From assembly GCF_001422925.1 (NCBI RefSeq), contig NZ_LMNI01000011.1:754515-818514 (forward strand): a stretch of 64,000 nt of DNA, in the 5' to 3' direction. This stretch comes from Microbacterium sp. Leaf288 (GTDB taxonomy: Bacteria > Actinomycetota > Actinomycetes > Actinomycetales > Microbacteriaceae). The notes beneath the pieces were generated by a model, which had not been told where the DNA came from, searched no databases, and saw only the letters and a list, made by a program, of their open reading frames with translations. Below, piece after piece: positions 50,641 through 58,830 of this stretch (positions are counted from its first letter, which is position 1; each line of letters starts with the position of its first letter). A program made the position numbers and the translations under genes.

Positions 50641-51009
50641 GGGCACGAGCGGATAGCGGTCGGCGCGAGGGTGGTGCACGCTCGCGGCGCGTGGCGTGCC
50701 GGCCGAACTGCGTTCGGTTGACGGTCCCGCGGCGAGCGGGTCTCAGCATGCGCGATCGCCATCCGCACGCGGGCACTGCGCCTAAGTTGTGTGCGCCGCC
50801 CACGCTCGTCAGCGCGTACGAGCGGAGCTCCCTGGGGGGTGCCCGAGTCCGACTGCCAACTTCGGGATGAGAGCGACGGCGAGTCATGAGCCGCGAAATT
50901 ACGGTACGTACCTTCAGCCCGAAGCGTGTCCACGCTGGTGTGGGCGACGATCGCTGGTCGTCGCTATGCTCGCGCGTGGGGACAGAACAACGCTGGGGAG
51001 TGTAGAAAC
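50641..51009. other. Gap upstream of LFGRKS protein 1
   Basis: Contains 35-bp repeat copy 2 (50686-50720) and otherwise nothing recognisable. Confidence 0.5.
50686..50720. repeat. 35-bp dispersed repeat, copy 2
   Basis: Same orientation as the copy at 47165-47199, two mismatches. The copies enclose about 3.5 kb with the DUF1524 nuclease and small genes. Confidence 0.75.
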
Positions 51010-51639
51010 TTGTTCGGACGTAAGTCGAGAGGCTTGAACCTGACGCAGACAACGTCACGCGAGATCGGTGCGGCATTCGATCGCGTGGGCATGACCTGGA
51101 GTTACGACAGCGACGGTGACGTTCGGTTCCGAACCCGCTCCAGTCAGCAGCCATGGACCGAGCCGGTGTTTTATGAGTTCGACGCGACGTCGACCAACTT
51201 CCGGATGCGGGGCCAGTTCCTGGAGGGTCGACGCATCCCCCACGCCAACGGGGTCAATTGGGAGGTCTCACTCGATCAGGGCTACCAGCCCACCGCGATC
51301 GCGCAGAAGGTCGTGACGGTGTACTTCTCACCGGGGCGTGGGAGTGTGCGATTGCAGATCCACGCCGCGATCGTCCCGCTGTCGCAGGCGCGTGTCATGC
51401 ACATCCAGATCCTCCCTGGGCGCGAGCAGGTTGCCAGGATTGAGCGAAGGTATCCAGGGTTCGTAGGCACCGAGCAGACCGGACCAGGCGGCACTAAGCA
51501 ACTCTGGATGTCGGGTGCCGTGGCAGGACAACAGTCTGATGACTCGGAGTTCGTCGACTTGATCCAGACGATCTCCACGGTCGGATTGGAAATGTTTGAT
51601 GGGCCGTTCACAGGGTGGATGAACACGAACGCCATTTAG
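51010..51639 (+). CDS. Hypothetical protein with LFGRKS start (209 aa)
   Basis: I place the start at TTG 51010, ten bases after GGGGAG (50995-51000). The N-terminus FGRKSRGLNLTQTTSREIGA matches the short LFGRKS start of the next gene. The fold looks alpha/beta with IGAAFDRVGMTWSYDSDGDV, FRMRGQFLEGRRIPHANGVN and VVTVYFSPGRGSVRLQIHAA, vaguely like a YbjN-type sensor domain. It may be a paralogue or partner of the downstream protein. Not recognised. Confidence 0.6.
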   Translation: MFGRKSRGLNLTQTTSREIGAAFDRVGMTWSYDSDGDVRFRTRSSQQPWTEPVFYEFDATSTNFRMRGQFLEGRRIPHANGVNWEVSLDQGYQPTAIAQKVVTVYFSPGRGSVRLQIHAAIVPLSQARVMHIQILPGREQVARIERRYPGFVGTEQTGPGGTKQLWMSGAVAGQQSDDSEFVDLIQTISTVGLEMFDGPFTGWMNTNAI

Positions 51640-51745
51640 TCGGTGCAGGCAGCATCGGTGCCATGCGTTCAAGTTCAAAGTCGCCGTGGCAGCAATGTCC
51701 CGGCCCGTCGTTTTTCTCGGGGGTTTTGCTTGGTGACACAGGGGA

Positions 51746-52177
51746 GTGTGCAAGTTGTTCGGACGTAAGTCGACGTCGAAGTCGGTGACGGTGGGGTTCG
51801 GTGACCTCAATTACGGATTCGTTTTGCCCTTGGAGGGCGACGGCATCAGCAGCACGGGGATAGACCGGGCTTTCAACGGGTCTAAAGCTGTCAAACTGCA
51901 CAACGGGTCCCGCGATGTCCAGCTTGGGGATGGCTCGCCGAGTGGGCACCACATCGTCATGAGCGTGCTCGATCAGCGCACCGTGATGATCCTGCTTGGC
52001 TCGAAACCTCGGGAGATCGGCGGTGTGATCCTCGAGTACGCCACTCCGGAGAAGCCGTACTGGGACAAGGTGGTCCGCGTCGTGAACCAGGGCGGCTCGC
52101 AGACCGTTGTGGGCATCGACGGCATCGCTCGCGTGAACCCCAACGGCACCGTGGGCATCTACGTCATAACGGGCTGA
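51746..52177 (+). CDS. Hypothetical protein with LFGRKS start (143 aa)
   Basis: Starts GTG 51746 (MCKLFGRKSTSKSVTVGFG) right behind GGGGA, in a leader nearly identical to that of the upstream gene. Beta-rich: LNYGFVLPLEGDGISSTGID, AVKLHNGSRDVQLGDGSPSG and VMILLGSKPREIGGVILEYA. The C-terminus GGSQTVVGIDGIARVNPNGT ends in a strand. No family recognised. Possibly secreted or part of a small two-gene module with its neighbour. Confidence 0.6.
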   Translation: MCKLFGRKSTSKSVTVGFGDLNYGFVLPLEGDGISSTGIDRAFNGSKAVKLHNGSRDVQLGDGSPSGHHIVMSVLDQRTVMILLGSKPREIGGVILEYATPEKPYWDKVVRVVNQGGSQTVVGIDGIARVNPNGTVGIYVITG

Positions 52178-52681
52178 CCACAGGTCAGCTGTCCACGCTG
52201 ATGCCGTCTGGGAGAGCCGGGAATCCCCGGCGAGGGAGAGCGGCTACCCCCAACTCGGGCCAGAAGACCCCAGGGGTGCGAAGGTTCGTTCCGCGGGGAG
52301 TGGGGTCGGCGCACCCGCCCGTCGCACTGGGGGAGCGCGGTCCACGAGTGGCCGGGCCTACTGACAGAAGTCTTCGTCGGTGTCACTGGGCGAGCAAGCC
52401 GTCGCACCGGGCCGCGGCGGCGACCGTGAGGTATCCCCTTACGGGCGAAGCACGGTGAGGGGATCCTTGCGTACCGGAGGCGCTTGGCGACACCAGATTC
52501 CACCGATTTCGGCGGTCAGCCTCGACGATCGAACGGATCACTCGGCTAGTTGTGGAATCCGGCGCGGCTCGGTGTTACTCAGAAGACGATGCGAATTGCG
52601 ATCAGTGGCGTGCGGGTCACACTTCGTCCACAGACAGGCGTCGAATCGCAGGCGTCGGGCGACAAGTGAGGTGCTCATGCT
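52178..52681. other. Gap before PD-(D/E)XK gene
   Basis: No gene recognised. The region carries only weak short palindromes, such as TATCCCCTTACG with GTGAGGGGAT (around 52430-52465). Confidence 0.5.
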
Positions 52682-52709
52682 TTGACGAAATGGACACATC
52701 GCGTAAAAT
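52682..52709 (+). promoter_or_regulatory. Strong sigma-70-type promoter
   Basis: TTGACG (-35, 52682-52687), 16-bp spacer, TAAAAT (-10, 52704-52709). Predicted transcription start is about 52716, directly at the in-frame ATA that begins the ELYFSD reading. Confidence 0.8.
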
Positions 52710-52715
52710 CAGAGC

Positions 52716-54170
52716 ATAGAACTCTACTTCTCAGACCAGTTCAATGTCACGCCCGACGTGCTCGAAGAGTACGGCGCTTTCAACGTGAGCGTCGTCTCGG
52801 ATTTACCCGTATTCATCGACCCGTTCCTGTTGTTCCACAGTGACAAGCCCGAGTACCAGGAACTCCACGAGAGCATCATCAAGTACCTCAAGTTCCTTCG
52901 GGACGAGGCGGACCCCAACCTAGACGATGCGGTCATCAAGAACCTGTACTCCTTCAAAGAGGTCAAGCAGAATTGGCTCGGGTTCACGGTCCTTGGCAAC
53001 GGCGGGAGCGGCCTCGGCACAAAATTCGCGCGCGAACTTCACCGCGCGCTTGGATCAATCTTCAGCAACTTTGGCGACGAGTTGATCACACAGAGTCCAC
53101 ACCTCGAGAAGCTGGCGCTCATCGGCAAGGGTGTGGGCCGCGACAACATCAGCGACTTCACGACGAATCTCATCAAGGACTACCTCCTTCAGTACACGCA
53201 GACGTTCGCGCAGAACCACCTCACACCCGAGGACTGTGCGACCTTCGCCGTGACCCGAGCCGAGTTCGACTACACCACCAAGGCCTGGAAGACAAAGCGC
53301 TATTACTTGCCGAAGCTCGGCAACGACTTCGTGCTGCTCACGCCGTTCGACCTCCTCACGAGTGACGACACGTGGATCAACCACGGCGACATGATCCACA
53401 GCTTCCCTCATCTGCCCGATGCGATCGACGACGACCAGATGCGCGGCCAGATCGACAGTTACTTCCGCTCCCGACTGAGCGAACGCCCGTCGCCCAAGGA
53501 GTATGCGCAGGCTGCGCAGGACACGATCTGGAAGTTCCCGGAGCTAGTCGACTACTACATCCGCCGTCAGGAAGAGAACGGTGATCACGCCGAGGCCCTC
53601 AGCGCTGACCGTCGGCGCGAGGTATACGACGCGCTCGTCGAGCAAGTGCGCGAGGCGATCCCCGCGATCGAGCAGGGCAGCAGCCTTTACCAGTTGCCGC
53701 TTGGCAGCTATGAGGAGTCGCTCGTCCGCGCGAAGGCGTTCAAGGACTACATCGAGAACAACGACGGCTACCTGGTAATCAACCGTCGAGACCGTCCATT
53801 CTCGCGGGAGACGGACGTCCAGATCTTCTTCGGCCTGATTTGGTACCGGACCGAGTTCGACGTCAATCGAGAGGTGAACAACGGTCGCGGCCCCGTGGAC
53901 TTCAAGATCAGCAAGGGCGCGTTCGACAAGTCCCTGATCGAATTCAAGCTCGCGAGTAACAGCCAACTCAAGCGCAATCTCGAGAATCAGGTTGCGATTT
54001 ACGAGAAGGCCAACGGTGTGCGCAAGTCCGTCAAGGTCATCGTCTGCTACACCGCCGAACAACAGGCAAAAGTGGATCGCATCCTCGGCGAGCTGAAGCT
54101 TGGCGGCGAGGAGTCAATCGTGGTCATCGACGCCCGTAACGATAACAAGCCATCGGCCTCGAAGGCGTGA
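52716..54170 (+). CDS. Candidate PD-(D/E)XK-nuclease-like defence protein
   Basis: Protein of about 484 aa, convergent with the DUF6414/AAA+ pair. The C-terminal region (residues about 360-455) has the restriction-nuclease pattern: VNNGRGPVDFKIS (Asp) then LIEFKLASNSQLKRNLENQV (ExK), followed by KVIVCYTAEQQAKVD. The N-terminal half (SDLPVFIDPFLLFHSDKPEY, LGNGGSGLGTKFARELHRAL) is all-helical and unknown. The frame is open 14 codons upstream of GTG 52758 with a gene-like ELYFSDQFNVTPDVLEEYG; the strong promoter ends exactly before an ATA codon at 52716, so initiation is unclear. If GTG 52758 is right, the protein is 470 aa. Confidence 0.78.
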   Translation: MELYFSDQFNVTPDVLEEYGAFNVSVVSDLPVFIDPFLLFHSDKPEYQELHESIIKYLKFLRDEADPNLDDAVIKNLYSFKEVKQNWLGFTVLGNGGSGLGTKFARELHRALGSIFSNFGDELITQSPHLEKLALIGKGVGRDNISDFTTNLIKDYLLQYTQTFAQNHLTPEDCATFAVTRAEFDYTTKAWKTKRYYLPKLGNDFVLLTPFDLLTSDDTWINHGDMIHSFPHLPDAIDDDQMRGQIDSYFRSRLSERPSPKEYAQAAQDTIWKFPELVDYYIRRQEENGDHAEALSADRRREVYDALVEQVREAIPAIEQGSSLYQLPLGSYEESLVRAKAFKDYIENNDGYLVINRRDRPFSRETDVQIFFGLIWYRTEFDVNREVNNGRGPVDFKISKGAFDKSLIEFKLASNSQLKRNLENQVAIYEKANGVRKSVKVIVCYTAEQQAKVDRILGELKLGGEESIVVIDARNDNKPSASKA

Positions 54171-54190
54171 TTCGAAGCCTGGCTGTCTCA

Positions 54191-55585
54191 TCACCAATAG
54201 ATTGCGATGATCTCCGTATCAAGAAGCCGCTCAGCCGGTCTAATGGGCGGAGGGTTCGATCCTGACCGGCTCGTAGTGTCAATCGCGAATGAGGGGAACA
54301 GCTCCAGTCCAGCACTTGCGCGACACTCTTGCCGGACTTTCAAATCGCGCTTTGGCTTTGGGGCAACTATTTCGAAGCGCGCAACAAGCAGATCGCGGAT
54401 CTCGTCGAATGCTCGGCGCTGCCTCGACGCGTCCGTCGCGCCGCTTGCGAACTTCGACTTGAGCCTGGCGAAGGCCACCTGATCGGCGTCCTTCCAGTCT
54501 GCGTCTTCGGGTAGCAACGCGGTCTTGTATGCCTCGAGCGCGTTGCCGAACGCGATCTGCTGCTCCAGTTGGGAGCCTGTTGCCGAATCGGACGCTGTGG
54601 GCGAGCGGATCGCGTTTATCTGGTCGACGAAGCCCGGGGCGACCTCGCTGAAGAGGTCGGCTAGCTTCACGGGCGTCCAGGAATTCTGGATGTTGTCTCG
54701 AGCAACGCGAGCCAGGATGGTGAATCGTGCTCCGGAGAAGAGGACGCGACGAATGTCTTTCCAATAGCCGATGTGCTCGGTAACTCCCGCGATGTGTAGT
54801 GGATGCGTGTCCACTTCGAGACCCTCGATCGAGGTCTTGTGCACGATGTACTCGCGCCCCTCAACCTCGAGAACGACGTGATTCGTCGCCGTCGCCTTGA
54901 TCGGGATAAGGCCCGCAAGGAAGCGGTCGAGCACCCTCATGATCGGCTCGCTGTCGCGGAGGAACCCCAGGAGGCCACCCGAGCCAAACATGGCTGGGAA
55001 CTCGTCGGCCATGGCAGACCACTCTGTCATCATCGATCCGAGCTTGAAGACCGGGTCGACCGCGAGCGTCACCTCGACCTCGATCAACGTACCCCGCATG
55101 AAGGAGTAGCCGGCCTCTACAGCACGAGGGTTGTTGATCGTGGCGATGGACGGGACGTCGTTGATGCGGGTTGGCGGGTCTGCATCTTCGGAGAGCTTGA
55201 AGTCCAGCGGCAGCTCTCTCAGCTCCTTGAACAGCGTCTGAATGACGGCCTTACGTGAGCTCTGCGTGCTGTTGCTATTGCTCGTCTGATAGCGGGCGGA
55301 TGAGTCCAGTTGCGCAGCTCCGCCTATTAGTTCAGAGCCCAGTTTCGTGCCAACCGATCCACTCAGCTCTGCCTCGTCAGCTCGAGAGATCGCCTGAGAC
55401 ACCTCATGCGGGATGGTTGCGTTCTGCGACACCAGGAGGCTGTGGAGGCTGACCGTATCGAGATAGACGAACTCGCGCAGCGGTCGGCGGTTCTTTGTCT
55501 CGTTGGCGGCTTCGTGCAGGCGCCTGTCAGACCGCCACGCCTTGAACGAAGTCAGCGGATGCCGAATCCACGACCTACGCGACAC
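54191..55585 (-). CDS. DUF6414 family protein
   Basis: Protein of 464 aa. I place the start at GTG 55585, which follows GAAGGAAGC and overlaps the upstream AAA+ stop by 11 bp. The DUF6414-type signature is REFVYLDTVSLHSLLVSQNA near residues 35-55, followed by a Ser-rich stretch and LDFKLSEDADPPTRINDVPS. The middle has IRRVLFSGARFTILARVARD. C-terminal helices follow. No membrane segment is certain. The pair order (AAA+ upstream, DUF6414 downstream) suggests a two-component effector, perhaps defensive. Confidence 0.7.
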   Translation of the reverse strand: MSRRSWIRHPLTSFKAWRSDRRLHEAANETKNRRPLREFVYLDTVSLHSLLVSQNATIPHEVSQAISRADEAELSGSVGTKLGSELIGGAAQLDSSARYQTSNSNSTQSSRKAVIQTLFKELRELPLDFKLSEDADPPTRINDVPSIATINNPRAVEAGYSFMRGTLIEVEVTLAVDPVFKLGSMMTEWSAMADEFPAMFGSGGLLGFLRDSEPIMRVLDRFLAGLIPIKATATNHVVLEVEGREYIVHKTSIEGLEVDTHPLHIAGVTEHIGYWKDIRRVLFSGARFTILARVARDNIQNSWTPVKLADLFSEVAPGFVDQINAIRSPTASDSATGSQLEQQIAFGNALEAYKTALLPEDADWKDADQVAFARLKSKFASGATDASRQRRAFDEIRDLLVARFEIVAPKPKRDLKVRQECRASAGLELFPSFAIDTTSRSGSNPPPIRPAERLLDTEIIAIYW

Positions 55586-56798
55586 GGTCGCTTCCTTCCG
55601 CCCGCACGCGGGTTGGCCTTGTGCGCACGCGCTCAAATGCGAGTGCGAGGTCCTCATCGGCAATTGCCTTGCGCCCATCGCCTGCCGCGACTAGGGCAGC
55701 CTCAGTCCAGATCGCCGTCAACATTGCGCCAGACCAGCCATCGGTCAGCTGTGCGAGGTCCTCAAGCGGCAGCGGATCTACCGTCGTCAGCTGCGCGGCG
55801 CGCACTTGGAGGATCTTGTAGCGGTCTTCGACGGTGGGAAGGGGGAAGTCAATCTCCCAGTCGAATCGGCCTGGTCGCAACAACGCCTCATCGATGTCCT
55901 CGACTCGGTTGGTCGCGGCGATCACGATGACGTTGCTCTCTGCTTCGAATCCATCGAGCAGGGTCAGTAGCTGCGCCACGACGCGCTTGGACTCTCCGTT
56001 GGAGTCGTTCGTGCGGCGGCCGGCGATGCTATCGATCTCGTCGAAGAAGATGATGGCGCGCTCTTGCTTGGCAGCTTCTTCGAACAGTCGACGCAGCGTC
56101 TCTTCGCTGTCGCCGACCCACTTGCTGACGATTGAGGGACCGCTCACCAAGTAGAACTTCGCGTGAGACACCTGAGCGATGATGCGGGCGAGGTGCGTCT
56201 TCCCTGTGCCGGGCGCCCCCGTGAAGATCACGCCCTTCACAGGCTTGGCGCCAATCGCGTTCAATTCTTCGGCGCGGTCGAGCTGTGTCTCGATGAGCTC
56301 CTTGGCTCGCGAGACGACGTCCTCATATCCGCCGAATGAATCGAAGGAGAGCCCGTTCTCCGAAGGGTCGATGACATACTCGTGTAAGTCGTCGTCTACG
56401 CCCGCATCTCGATAGCGAAGAGGCGTCTCCGAGATCACCCTTACGATGCCGTCAATATCGTTGTACTCGACGGTGTTCCCGACGGCGACCTCGACTGACG
56501 GCTTGCCCTTCAACACGCGTATTCCAGCGCCACCTTCGAGTGCGACACCGTCATCAAGCAACTTTCGGATCACACCAACCGAGCTGTCCTCCGGCCAGGC
56601 GGTGTCAGGTGCCGGGTACCATCGCCCCTCTGTGATGAAGATGATGTCGCCACGAGAGAGCCCTACTGGCTCGGGCATCGAGAACCGCGCACTGCCGCCA
56701 TTGGTGAGCCTCCCAAAGAAGACGTATCCGTCCTCGATGACGTCAATGACCTTGATGAACTGGCCATCGTCGCGGCTTTCGTACTCGGCGTCTGTCAC
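55575..56798 (-). CDS. AAA+ ATPase (Cdc48/FtsH-like core)
   Basis: Single-ring AAA+ ATPase, 407 aa, starting GTG 56798 behind GGAGGA. The N-terminal 130 residues form small beta-barrel-like elements (YVFFGRLTNGGSARFSMPEP and VAVGNTVEYNDIDGIVRVIS). The core has Walker A GAPGTGKT (194-201), Walker B IIFFDEID (249-256), pore loop SKWVGDSEE, and second-region-of-homology NRVEDIDEALLRPGRFDWEI with arginine finger. It may remodel or unfold a protein partner. It overlaps the DUF6414 gene by 11 bp, indicating a coupled pair. Confidence 0.92.
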   Translation of the reverse strand: MTDAEYESRDDGQFIKVIDVIEDGYVFFGRLTNGGSARFSMPEPVGLSRGDIIFITEGRWYPAPDTAWPEDSSVGVIRKLLDDGVALEGGAGIRVLKGKPSVEVAVGNTVEYNDIDGIVRVISETPLRYRDAGVDDDLHEYVIDPSENGLSFDSFGGYEDVVSRAKELIETQLDRAEELNAIGAKPVKGVIFTGAPGTGKTHLARIIAQVSHAKFYLVSGPSIVSKWVGDSEETLRRLFEEAAKQERAIIFFDEIDSIAGRRTNDSNGESKRVVAQLLTLLDGFEAESNVIVIAATNRVEDIDEALLRPGRFDWEIDFPLPTVEDRYKILQVRAAQLTTVDPLPLEDLAQLTDGWSGAMLTAIWTEAALVAAGDGRKAIADEDLALAFERVRTRPTRVRAEGSDRVA

Positions 56799-57073
56799 TC
56801 ACTTCCTCCGTTGATGACCTCGGGTGTGCTCTCAGGCTACTGGGGTACGGCGACATGGCTGGCTAGGAGGCCAGCGCCACGTGTCGCTGGTTCGAGGCCA
56901 CGATCGGGGCGGGAGCGCTCGCGAGGTCGTTGCAGCGCGCGGGTCTCCGAGCGGGCCGATCTGGAGGTCGGTAGTAGCGGCGCGCGTTCGTTTCGACGGG
57001 CGACATCTCCGCTTAGCTCTGGACGAACGTCCGCGGCGAGAACATCGCGTGTCCGAGGCCCAGCGAGGCGAAT

Positions 57074-57736
57074 CTAGGTGGTCGGAGGGTTGTCCTTGCG
57101 CCATTGCTCTTCTGCCGCGCGCATCTCAGACCAAGCGGCGAGACCTTTTGAACCGCAGTCGCAGTTGCGCGGGTAGGTTCCGTTACGGACCTCCTCCGGC
57201 GCGAGCTTTCGAGCGAGCCTCGTCCGACGCTGTACCTTCATGCCGAGCGCCGACGTTGACAGTCGCATCCTCCAACTCGGGTGCGTCAGCCATTGGCCAG
57301 TGCCCCAGATGGAAAGAGCGCTTTGTACGCTCCTTACCCGTCGCTGATAGGCGGTGTCGGCCTTCTCGTAGTTGCTGTCGCTCCACTCGTTGCGGTCGCG
57401 GTTGAAGTGCATCCACGAGTGCAGGGTGTTGTACTCGTCCCACAGTGTGAAGTGCCAGTCGTACAGCCACTGTCGCGCCCATGCGCTCCTCCGAGGTTGG
57501 AGCATCATAAGGTCGACCGACTCCTGGACCGCCCAGTTGATCGTGTGCATGTCGTAGTAGTGGGCACTTGCGCCGTAGGGCGGTACGAGTCGCATGAAGG
57601 CGACCTGCGGCCCGTCGCTCGATACCCACTCGTCGCCGATCCCGAACACGGTCTGGAGTTTGAGTTTGACCCACTCCTGCCGCGCGTCGATCGCTCTGTC
57701 GTTGCGACCGAACACACGCTGCATGATCGGGCCCAC
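57074..57736 (-). CDS. Hypothetical protein with possible N-terminal membrane anchor
   Basis: The initiator I can name is GTG 57736 (MGPIMQRVFGRNDRAIDARQ), 220 aa. The same frame stays open upstream and encodes WIVVLVGALSGVIGAIVG, a typical membrane helix, so the true start may lie further right at a rare codon such as CTG (about 57814). The soluble part is aromatic-rich (HYYDMHTINWAVQESVDLMM, WARQWLYDWHFTLWDEYNTL). Unknown function. Contains a C-terminal NCDCGSKG motif. Confidence 0.62.
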   Translation of the reverse strand: MGPIMQRVFGRNDRAIDARQEWVKLKLQTVFGIGDEWVSSDGPQVAFMRLVPPYGASAHYYDMHTINWAVQESVDLMMLQPRRSAWARQWLYDWHFTLWDEYNTLHSWMHFNRDRNEWSDSNYEKADTAYQRRVRSVQSALSIWGTGQWLTHPSWRMRLSTSALGMKVQRRTRLARKLAPEEVRNGTYPRNCDCGSKGLAAWSEMRAAEEQWRKDNPPTT

Positions 57737-57982
57737 GATCGCGCCGATGACGCCCGAGAGAGCACCGACCAGGACGACTATCCACAGCGGCTCGGTGGGG
57801 TTGACGTCACTCAGAGTAGTGAGCGGTTGCGACAGCGCACCCCGCTGTGGGAGATGACCTGCCGCTATGTCTGGTGTTGGCGATCGGGCGGGGCATGCGC
57901 CAGGGCTGCGCGCATTGAGCGCGAGGCATACTGGCGAGACCGCGTTTGGTTGAGGGTCGCTGAGCGAAGCGCGAGTTGGGCT

Positions 57983-58633
57983 TCAGCTGGAGCGATAGAT
58001 GTCCACGCTGCCGGTACGCACCCGAGTAGCGAGCACGAGGGCGAGGATCCCGAGGCCAAGAGTCCGCGACAAGAATCCGACGGTACCGAGGAGGACGGCG
58101 ATCTCGGCGTACACCTGCGTGCCGGCAGAGCCCGCAGCGGAGAAGAGAATCTGCGGAATGACGCCGGCAGCGGCCGAAGCGATCAGCGCCCACAGGGGTG
58201 CCCAATTCCAAGGGCGCGGAACCACTCCGGCACGCGCAATCTGCACGGACGCGAGCAGTGACGCTGCGAGCGAAACCAGGAGGTTCGCGAAGAACACTGC
58301 CGTGAGCACGTTCTCGGCTTCGCGATAGGCAGCCATGCCCGCTTCGAACGTCGCGGCATCCATTGTCGGCAGGAACGGCTGCACAGCTCGGGTCATCAAC
58401 GGCCAAAGCGCGACAACCGCGAGTGCGATGACCCCGAGTGGCCGGCGAGCCACGACGCTCGCTTCACGCGAGAGTCCGACCGCGAACAGCAGGACAGCGG
58501 CGGCGAAGACGACATCGAGCACGAACCCGGTGGTCTGCGCGATCCCGAACAGGGAATACTGCAGCATCCCCATCACCCCGCACACGATGAGGCCGATGCC
58601 ACCGATCATCCAGGTCAGACGCCGCTGTCGCAT
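57983..58633 (-). CDS. Integral membrane protein (216 aa)
   Basis: Six predicted helices: about 10-30 (MIGGIGLIVCGVMGMLQYSL), 35-55, 68-88, 115-140, 150-170 and 180-205. Composition and spacing resemble small unknown membrane proteins of mobile elements. Starts ATG 58633. Not recognised. Confidence 0.72.
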   Translation of the reverse strand: MRQRRLTWMIGGIGLIVCGVMGMLQYSLFGIAQTTGFVLDVVFAAAVLLFAVGLSREASVVARRPLGVIALAVVALWPLMTRAVQPFLPTMDAATFEAGMAAYREAENVLTAVFFANLLVSLAASLLASVQIARAGVVPRPWNWAPLWALIASAAAGVIPQILFSAAGSAGTQVYAEIAVLLGTVGFLSRTLGLGILALVLATRVRTGSVDIYRSS

Positions 58634-58830
58634 TCTCCGACCATAGTCGGCGGAGCCGACGGGACGTTGCTTCGATCATACGGTTCGACCGCAACGACCG
58701 AGCGCTCGAGAAGGGTCCATCACCAAGACAGGCGAGGAGATGTCGCGAGCGCCTTACATGACGCATCCGACCTCGCCCGAATAGCCGGGCCGAAAGACTT
58801 CCCGCTGAGCGCCCCGCGGATGGGACGCCG

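Noticed and set aside
50706..50720. LexA box in the 35-bp repeat (GAAC-TGC-GTTC)
   Set aside because: Spacer is 3 nt rather than 4, and no gene starts downstream in a suitable place.
52201..52458. 85-codon frame starting MPSGRAGNPRRG
   Set aside because: Arg/Pro-rich, no ribosome site, typical of random GC-rich sequence.
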